Assembly (NCBI GenBank): GCA_018383195.1
Contig: JAGZOP010000001.1
Span: 1-64,000 of the forward strand
DNA length: 64,000 nt
Direction of reading: 5' to 3'
Source: Clostridiaceae bacterium
Lineage (GTDB): Bacteria; Bacillota; Clostridia; Oscillospirales; Butyricicoccaceae
In this document: positions 58,881 through 64,000 of the stretch, one piece after another
Numbering within the stretch: position 1 is the first letter of the stretch
Layout of the letters: each line of letters starts with the position of its first letter
Position numbers and translations under genes: made by a program
Notes under the pieces: generated by a model
Database searches by the model: none
What the model was told of the DNA's origin: nothing
Seen by the model: only the letters and a program-made list of their open reading frames with translations

Positions 58881-59606
58881 TTACAGCAGCGATGCTGCGG
58901 CCTCGTCCGCAATGACGATCACATCCGGATGCAGCTGCAAAACCGAGCCCGGAACCTGCGGCTTAATTTCACCGCGGCAAACCGCTCTGACAGCCTCTGC
59001 CTTATCCGCACCGCTGGCAACAACCAGAATCTTCTTTGCACGCATAATCGTACCAATGCCCATGGTGTATGCCCGGCGCGGTACATCGTCTGCGCTTGCA
59101 AAGAAACGCTTATTCGCCTCAATCGTGGACTCGGTCAGCTCTACGCAGTGTGTACCTGCGGCAAAGCTGTCGCTCGGCTCATTGAATCCAATATGACCGT
59201 TGCGGCCAAGACCGAGCAGCTGGAGGTCTGCGCCGCCAAGCGATGCAATCAGCGCATCATAGCGTGCGCATTCTTTCTCAATATCCGGCTCTGTGCCGTC
59301 CGGCAGATTGGTGCGCGCCGGGTCAATGTTCACATGGTCAAACAGATTGTGGTGCATGAAGTAGCTGTAGCTCTGATCGTTGTCCGCAGTCAGTCCAAAG
59401 TATTCATCCAGATTCACGGTGGTGACACCGGAAAAATCCACATCGCCTGCCTGATAGCTCTGTACCAGACGCTCGTAAGTGCCAACCGGCGAGGAACCGG
59501 TTGCAAGTCCCAGCACAGAATCCGGTTTCAGAATTACCTGAGACATGATGATATTTGCAGCCTTCCGGCTCATATCGTTATAATCCTTTGCGCGAATGAT
59601 TTTCAT
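58881..59606 (-). CDS. nagB: Glucosamine-6-phosphate deaminase
   Basis: A 241-residue enzyme converting glucosamine 6-phosphate to fructose 6-phosphate and ammonia. LGLATGSSPVGTYERLV near residue 33, TTVNLDEYFGLTADND near 62 and LGLGRNGHIGFNEPSD near 132 are diagnostic. It is the shorter, non-allosteric type common in Bacillota. AAAGGAGAG stands about eight bases before the ATG. A UUCG-looped hairpin separates it from the PTS gene upstream, so relative expression may be adjusted there. Confidence 0.96.
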   Translation of the reverse strand: MKIIRAKDYNDMSRKAANIIMSQVILKPDSVLGLATGSSPVGTYERLVQSYQAGDVDFSGVTTVNLDEYFGLTADNDQSYSYFMHHNLFDHVNIDPARTNLPDGTEPDIEKECARYDALIASLGGADLQLLGLGRNGHIGFNEPSDSFAAGTHCVELTESTIEANKRFFASADDVPRRAYTMGIGTIMRAKKILVVASGADKAEAVRAVCRGEIKPQVPGSVLQLHPDVIVIADEAAASLL

Positions 59607-59704
59607 AATACGCTCTCCTTTAATTGTTAATTTCTCAAAGCACGGGTGAAACCGTCTGTTTCAGCTATTTTTTCAGTTTCACATAAAAAGTATTCCAAAA
59701 CAAG

Positions 59705-59728
59705 TCGGGAGCTCCGAAGAGCTCCCGA
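59705..59728 (-). terminator. UUCG-looped hairpin between the PTS gene and nagB
   Basis: On the minus strand TCGGGAGCTC-TTCG-GAGCTCCCGA is a perfect 10-bp stem with a UUCG tetraloop, followed by CTTGTTTTGG. It looks like a leaky terminator or an RNA-stabilising end. Confidence 0.65.
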
Positions 59729-59775
59729 ACCGTTTTTTGAATCAGGTGGGTTGCGGGAGATGAATCCGCAGAGAT

Positions 59776-61239
59776 TTAAAGCATTTTCGCCATTTCGTCA
59801 GCGACGAACTGTACCTTGGTACCAACGATAACCTGTACCGACTTCTGAGACGGACGGATTACGCCAGCAACACCGGCAGACTTGATCTTCTTCTCATCCA
59901 CTGCGGTGTAATCCTTGATCTCCAGACGCAGGCGGGTGATGCAGTTATCCAGAGAAACGACGTTATCCTTGCCGCCGAGACCTTCCAGAATGGTTGCTGC
60001 AACTGCGGTGAAGTCGTTGTTTGCCAGAACTGCCTTGCTGTCATCCTCATCGTCGTCATCCTCACGGCCCGGGGTCTTGAGGTTGAGCTTGGTAATCATG
60101 ACGCGGAATACGATGTAGAATACAAGGAATGCTGCGATGCCGAGCGGAACGATCAGCCAAGTCTTTGCAGCTGCCGGCAGCGGGTAAGAGAATACGAGGT
60201 CAGTCAGACCAGCCGAGAACGAGAAGCCTGCGCGGAAGCCAAGGGAAACTGCAACAACGGTGAAGATACCGTACAGGACTGCATATGCAACATACAGAAC
60301 CGGTGCGAGGAACATGAATGCGAACTCGAACGGCTCGGTAACGCCGCAAATGAACGAGCAGAGTGCAGCAGCGCCTACCAGACCAGCTGCGATCTTCTTC
60401 TTGTTCGACTTTGCAGTGTGAACGATTGCCAGAGCAGCGCCCGGGATACCAAACATCATCGGTGCAAAGAAGCCGGACATGTACATGCCAAGGCTGTGAC
60501 CGTCTGTTGCGGTCGTTGCGCCAGCCCAGAACTGACCAAGGTCGTTGATGTTGACTGCGTCAAACCAGAATACCGAGTTGAGTGCATGGTGCAGACCAAC
60601 CGGAATCAGCAGACGGTTGAGGAATGCGTAGATACCAGCGCCGATGGAGCCCATGCTGACAATCGAAGTACCGATTGTAACCAGACCGCCGTAAACGATC
60701 GGCCATACGAAGAACAGAACCGCTGCAACAATAATGGAAATCACTGCGGTTACGATTGCAACCGAGCGCTTGCCCGAGAAGAATGCCAGCGCGTCCGGCA
60801 GCTTGGTGTTCTTGAACTTATTGTAGCAGGATGCACCAATCAGACCAGCAACGATACCGATAAACTGGTTCTCGATCTTGCCGAATGCCGGGTTGACTGC
60901 GTCAGCAGCAACACCAGTCAGAACTGCTACAACGCTCGGGTTGAGCAGCTTGGTGATCATCAGCCAAGATACCAGACCGGACAGACCAGCGGTGCCGTCC
61001 TTGTCATCTGCCATACCGACCGCTACGCCGATTGCAAACAGCCACGACATGTTGTCAATCAGTGCGCCGCCTGCCTTTACGAGGAAGAAGCCGATAATTG
61101 CCTTCAAGCCCTCAATGTCGCCGCCCTGCATGGTTGCAGGGCAAAGTGCGTAACCGATGCCCATCAGAATGCCGCAAATCGGGAGACATGCGACCGGCAG
61201 CATCAGTGATTTGCCGAGTTTCTGCAAATATTTCATCAT
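59776..61239 (-). CDS. PTS EIICB permease, glucose/N-acetylglucosamine type
   Basis: A 487-residue membrane protein importing and phosphorylating a hexose or GlcNAc. The EIIC domain (about 1-385) starts MMKYLQKLGKSLMLPVA and has ten or so hydrophobic spans; AFMFLAPVLYVAYAVLYG and TEPFEFAFMF are in the sugar-binding part. After a charged linker (EDDDDEDDSK), the EIIB domain (about 410-487) carries the phosphorylated cysteine in SLDNCITRLRLEIKD. EIIA is on a separate protein (crr). Neighbouring nagA and nagB argue for GlcNAc; glucose remains possible. AAAGGGG-type RBS upstream. Confidence 0.9.
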   Translation of the reverse strand: MMKYLQKLGKSLMLPVACLPICGILMGIGYALCPATMQGGDIEGLKAIIGFFLVKAGGALIDNMSWLFAIGVAVGMADDKDGTAGLSGLVSWLMITKLLNPSVVAVLTGVAADAVNPAFGKIENQFIGIVAGLIGASCYNKFKNTKLPDALAFFSGKRSVAIVTAVISIIVAAVLFFVWPIVYGGLVTIGTSIVSMGSIGAGIYAFLNRLLIPVGLHHALNSVFWFDAVNINDLGQFWAGATTATDGHSLGMYMSGFFAPMMFGIPGAALAIVHTAKSNKKKIAAGLVGAAALCSFICGVTEPFEFAFMFLAPVLYVAYAVLYGIFTVVAVSLGFRAGFSFSAGLTDLVFSYPLPAAAKTWLIVPLGIAAFLVFYIVFRVMITKLNLKTPGREDDDDEDDSKAVLANNDFTAVAATILEGLGGKDNVVSLDNCITRLRLEIKDYTAVDEKKIKSAGVAGVIRPSQKSVQVIVGTKVQFVADEMAKML

Positions 61240-61243
61240 AATG

Positions 61244-61440
61244 TGATGAACCCCTTTCTTACTTTTTCCTGTGCAACTGCCGCACAGGGACTCTTATTTT
61301 TCGAACCCAAAGTCCGTCGGCCGGCTACCCTTTGCCGCCCGCCGGTTCGAAATGCTTCTTCTCCCACTCCTCTCTTCTTTCAAAACCCCTGCCCTGATAC
61401 ATTAACTCTTACAAACGCGAATTTCGCGCCTGATAAAGTT
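61244..61440 (-). other. Structured 200-base spacer between crr and the EIICB gene
   Basis: The transcript here can form a long imperfect stem (CGAACC...GGGTTCG, with inner CGGC/GCCG) at about 61297-61347 and a smaller CCTGTGC/GCACAGG hairpin at 61272-61292. No reading frame or T-run is visible. It may be a processing or stability element setting the ratio of EIIA to EIICB. Confidence 0.5.
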
Positions 61441-61442
61441 CC

Positions 61443-61928
61443 TTAAGACTTTACGCGCATGATTTCGTCACCCGGTGCAACCTGCTTTCCGGTCATGCAT
61501 TCGACTTCGGCATATGCGTCCGTGTTGCACACGACAATCGGCGTAATAATTTCGCATCCCGCTTCGCGGATTGCATCCAAATCAGCCTCAATCATCAAAT
61601 CGCCTTTTTTAACGCTCTGTCCGTCGGCGACATGCATGGTGAACGGCTTTCCTTCCAGAGAAACGGTCTCCAGTCCGACATGCACCAGAATCTCCACGCC
61701 GTCTGCGGTGGTCATCGCAACCGCGTGTCCAGTCTGGAATGCCATGGTGATTTCGCCGTCTGCCGGTGCGTACACCTTGCCGTCTGCCGGAATAATCGCA
61801 GCGCCCTTGCCCAGAATGCCCTCCGAGAAGGTCGGATCAGGCACACGGCTGATCGGTACGCATTCGCCCTTCATCGGCGCGGCGATCTCGAACCCTTTCT
61901 TTTTAAAAAGTCCAAAAATACCTGCCAT
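61443..61928 (-). CDS. crr: PTS EIIA, glucose type
   Basis: A 161-residue single-domain EIIA. It starts with a short flexible segment (AGIFGLFKKKGFEIAAP) and contains the two histidine sites of the glucose-type fold: GHAVAMTT near residue 70 and the phosphorylated His in VEILVHVGLETVSL near residue 85, followed by DGQSVKKGDLMIEAD. It passes phosphate from HPr to the EIIB domain of the next gene. It is the first gene after the RAT/terminator, so its readthrough depends on the antiterminator. Confidence 0.93.
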   Translation of the reverse strand: MAGIFGLFKKKGFEIAAPMKGECVPISRVPDPTFSEGILGKGAAIIPADGKVYAPADGEITMAFQTGHAVAMTTADGVEILVHVGLETVSLEGKPFTMHVADGQSVKKGDLMIEADLDAIREAGCEIITPIVVCNTDAYAEVECMTGKQVAPGDEIMRVKS

Positions 61929-61983
61929 GATTATTTCATCCTTTCTCGTATTGTTTCCCTTTTATTTTACCCTGATAAAAACA

Positions 61984-62040
61984 AAAAAACCAAATTCGCA
62001 AACGAATCGGACCAATGTCCCGTTTGAAAATTTGGTTTTG
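61984..62040 (-). terminator. Conditional terminator overlapping the RAT sequence
   Basis: ACCAAATTTTCAAACG pairs with CGTTTGCGAATTTGGT (with small internal loops and an inner GGAC/GTCC hairpin) and is followed by seven T on the minus strand. The 5' arm shares bases with the RAT, so an antiterminator bound to RAT prevents this hairpin. Confidence 0.85.
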
Positions 62041-62062
62041 CCTGCATGACCAGTAACAATCC
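62034..62062 (-). promoter_or_regulatory. RAT (ribonucleic antiterminator) site for a LicT/GlcT protein
   Basis: On the minus strand the sequence GGATTGTTACTG, a four-base loop and GCAGGCAAAACC match the RAT consensus almost exactly. It lies about 50 bases downstream of the predicted start and 105 bases before crr. This is the binding site of BglG/SacY-type antiterminators such as the one encoded at the right edge. Confidence 0.92.
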
Positions 62063-62118
62063 GGATATGGAATTGTAGGAAAATCCGGCGGCGTCAAGCC
62101 GCTGTGTTAATGTATCTT

Positions 62119-62147
62119 TACTGTAACACCGCCCCCCTCTTTTGTCA
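62119..62147 (-). promoter_or_regulatory. Promoter of the crr-PTS operon
   Basis: TTGACA and TACAGT with 17 bases between them on the minus strand; start near 62112, so the RAT is in the leader. Confidence 0.75.
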
Positions 62148-62320
62148 ATGCAGAATTACATTTTCATACCAATTCACAAAATACCACCCAATATTTTTGT
62201 GCATTATTCACAAAAACCATGAAATCTTCAACTTTTTCCGCAAACCCCTTGTTTCCCCGCAGCGGTGCTTTATAATAAAAGCAAACAGCGTCCATACCAG
62301 ACGTGATCGGAGGATGTCGC

Positions 62321-63199
62321 ATGACAACTTTTTCATTGCAAAACGCACGGCTCTGTGCGCAGATCAGCGCACATGGTGCAGAACTGCGCTCCCTCAAAGA
62401 TAACAAAAACACTGAGTACATGTGGTCAGGGGACGCCGCATATTGGGGACGTGTTTCCCCTGTTTTGTTCCCCTTTGTCGGAAAGACGAATGACCTTCGT
62501 TATCGCACGCATGGAAAAGAATATGCGATGACCCAGCATGGCTTTGCACGCGACCGTATGTTTTCCCTGATTTCTGAAACCGATACCGAACTTTGGTTTG
62601 CACTCGATTCCGATGCGGAAACACTCGAAAAATACCCATACCCTTTCCGCTTAGAACTCGGGTATCGCTTGGAGAATGACACACTGCGCGTCCTGTGGCG
62701 GGTCAAGAACCCCTCTGATTCCATGCTTCCGTTCTCAATCGGCGGTCATCCGGCTTTTGTTTGCCCGCTACACGCAGCAGACGACCAAAACCAATATTTC
62801 CTGCATTTTGATACCGATACACTCTGTGTCACGCAGCTCAGCGAACGCGGTCTTGCAACATCCGAAACTGCATGTCTCAACCTCACAGATGGCTATTTGC
62901 CCCTGGACGCGCACCTGTTTGACCACGACGCACTTGTCATTGAACACTACCAATGCCACAAAGTCTCCCTCTGTCTGCCAAACAAAAAGCCTTATCTTAC
63001 GGTTACATTTGATGCGCCGCTTTTTGGCATCTGGTCGCCCCCGGGCAAGCATGCCCCCTTTGTCTGCATCGAACCCTGGTATGGCCGCTGCGACGCAGAA
63101 GGCTTTTCCGGCGAACTTTCCGAACGGGAATGGAGCAACAATCTTCCTGCCGGCGGTACGTTTGAAGCGAGCTACTGTATCCGTCCGTGTTCTGAATAA
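62321..63199 (+). CDS. Aldose 1-epimerase family protein (LacX-like)
   Basis: A 292-residue member of the galactose mutarotase superfamily of the LacX type. Visible features are AHGAELRSLKDN near residue 20, MWSGDAAYWGRVSPVLFP near 37, the histidine in FSIGGHPAFVCPL near 150, and WSPPGKHAPFVCIEPW near 240. It likely interconverts anomers of a hexose or hexose phosphate. GGAGG stands eight bases before this ATG. It is transcribed in the opposite direction to the PTS genes and lies between them and the antiterminator gene, so a link to amino-sugar or glucose use is plausible. Confidence 0.85.
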   Translation: MTTFSLQNARLCAQISAHGAELRSLKDNKNTEYMWSGDAAYWGRVSPVLFPFVGKTNDLRYRTHGKEYAMTQHGFARDRMFSLISETDTELWFALDSDAETLEKYPYPFRLELGYRLENDTLRVLWRVKNPSDSMLPFSIGGHPAFVCPLHAADDQNQYFLHFDTDTLCVTQLSERGLATSETACLNLTDGYLPLDAHLFDHDALVIEHYQCHKVSLCLPNKKPYLTVTFDAPLFGIWSPPGKHAPFVCIEPWYGRCDAEGFSGELSEREWSNNLPAGGTFEASYCIRPCSE

Positions 63200-63202
63200 A
63201 CA

Positions 63203-63245
63203 AAAACGCATCACCGGTTTCTGGTTCGCCGGTGATGCGTTTTTT
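63203..63245. terminator. Bidirectional terminator between the epimerase and glcT genes
   Basis: AAAACGCATCACCGG and CCGGTGATGCGTTTT form a long stem flanked by A- and T-runs. Confidence 0.85.
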
Positions 63246-63249
63246 ATCC

Positions 63250-64000
63250 TCATTTTTTTCGGTTAGCACTCAGCCGCGCAATATGGATGGTCAGATACAG
63301 CATCTCATCCGCTGACATCGCATAGTGATAGGATGCCTCTACCCGCTCACGAATCAACTGCGTACAGGCATACGACCGCGGGTGCTGCTGCGCAATCGCA
63401 TCCAGCATTCCCTCCATATTGTCATTGTAATGCACATGGTTAATGAGGCGCTGCGCGAAAAATTTCAAATGGGTGATGAAGCGGTAAAAATCGAGCGAAT
63501 CCTCATCAAACTCCATCTCAAAAAAGTCACTGACAATTTTGCAGATTTCCTGCATAATGCGCGTCATATTGTAGGTGCTCTTAATCCCGTTATCCTGCTG
63601 CGCATTGACAAAATGCAGCGCAATAAATGCCGCTTCATCGTCTGTAAACTGTACGCCGGTATCTTCCAGTACCATGCGGTTGGCTTCCAGACCGATTTCA
63701 AATTCCGAGCGGTAAAATCGCCGGATATCCCATTTAAGCGGATTTTCCAAGACAATATTCTGCTGATAACGGACAATTGCAGAGGAAACATGGTCAGGCA
63801 GGGTTAAATAGATGCTGTCACTGAGAGGTTTGCCAAGCCGCAGTTTTGCCATGCTGATAACCCGCTCACTGAGCACAATATGTTCCATCGGCATCGCTGC
63901 AAGCAGCTCATGCAGCTTTCCATCAATCCCGGTATCGGTAATGGTAAAGGTTTTTTCAATGCGGGACGGGTCCACCGACTGTCCGGCTGACTTTCCAAAC
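63250..64000 (-). CDS. BglG/LicT/GlcT-family transcription antiterminator, N-terminus beyond the window
   Basis: A 250-residue partial antiterminator; the reading frame continues past the right edge. The first visible residues (FGKSAGQSVDPSRIEKTF) match the end of the RNA-binding CAT domain. Two PRD domains follow: PRD1 with AMPMEHIVLSERVISMAK near residue 35-60, and PRD2 with FFAQRLINHVHYNDNME near 180, each with histidines that are phosphorylated by HPr and the PTS. An unphosphorylated PRD1 and HPr-phosphorylated PRD2 make the protein bind RAT RNA. The presence of a RAT/terminator next to the PTS genes, 1.9 kb away, makes it the likely cognate regulator. GlcT or LicT cannot be separated without the rest. 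Confidence 0.92.
   Translation of the reverse strand, partial: FGKSAGQSVDPSRIEKTFTITDTGIDGKLHELLAAMPMEHIVLSERVISMAKLRLGKPLSDSIYLTLPDHVSSAIVRYQQNIVLENPLKWDIRRFYRSEFEIGLEANRMVLEDTGVQFTDDEAAFIALHFVNAQQDNGIKSTYNMTRIMQEICKIVSDFFEMEFDEDSLDFYRFITHLKFFAQRLINHVHYNDNMEGMLDAIAQQHPRSYACTQLIRERVEASYHYAMSADEMLYLTIHIARLSANRKK

Overview
The window looks like chromosomal DNA from a spore-forming, GC-rich member of the Clostridia (Bacillota). Supporting signs are the sporulation signalling gene spoIIR, a PdaA-type cortex deacetylase, a BofC-like small protein, HPr kinase, a T-box riboswitch, a LicT/GlcT-type antitermination system, a large Bacillus-type SRP RNA next to dnaX, and an L27 precursor with its Prp protease. 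The mix recalls Oscillospiraceae/Butyricicoccaceae-like gut Clostridia, but that placement is an inference from gene content. Most of the window is ordinary core genome; the accessory parts are the left edge (1-730) and about 19.1-21.1 kb.

Layout. 1-0.8 kb: truncated IS3-type transposase and a twice-frameshifted tyrosine integrase beside tRNA-Val(GAC). 0.8-5.2 kb: efp with a CD1247-like partner, a Cys-rich small membrane protein, mtaB, an unnamed conserved protein and a secreted NlpC/P60 enzyme. 5.3-7.7 kb: serC-serA, divergent from a queG-like gene, a PLP decarboxylase, darA, holB and ricT (7.9-12.4 kb). 12.5-19 kb: rlmA, a DUF6514 gene, a C_GCAxxG protein with a cell-wall amidase, hprK-PHP-glcK and rpmB. 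19.1-21 kb: small hypotheticals, decayed sequence and a TetR regulator with a probable self-operator. 21.1-31.2 kb: guaA, an SLH protein, rqcH, nif3-trmK, a DUF1858 protein, an endolysin-like amidase, an isolated cbiB-cbiET pair and tRNA-Cys(GCA). 31.2-36.2 kb: T-box-controlled pheST, ireB and a membrane protein. 36.2-43.2 kb: dnaX-ybaB-recR-prfC, SRP RNA and a class A PBP. 43.3-50.8 kb: BofC-like and PdaA-like genes, aroF, an amidase, an O-antigen-ligase-like protein, PHP-ispE-spoIIR and DUF378. 50.8-57.5 kb: ackA and tmcAL with face-to-face promoters, rplU-prp-rpmA-obg and rpiA. 57.7-64 kb: N-acetylglucosamine/glucose PTS and amino-sugar catabolism (crr, EIICB, nagB, nagA) behind a RAT/terminator switch, an aldose epimerase and a truncated glcT/licT gene.

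How the genes fit together. A carbon-control theme recurs: HPr kinase and glucokinase at 16-18.6 kb; the PTS with its antiterminator, target RNA, NagB and NagA at 58-64 kb; acetate kinase at 51 kb. A second theme is the cell envelope and sporulation, with several peptidoglycan hydrolases or synthases, the deacetylase and SpoIIR. I saw no CRISPR array, intact prophage, defence locus or secondary-metabolite cluster. The most informative non-coding elements are the Phe T-box, the RAT/terminator switch, the SRP RNA, the overlapping ackA/tmcAL promoters and the palindrome over the tetR promoter.
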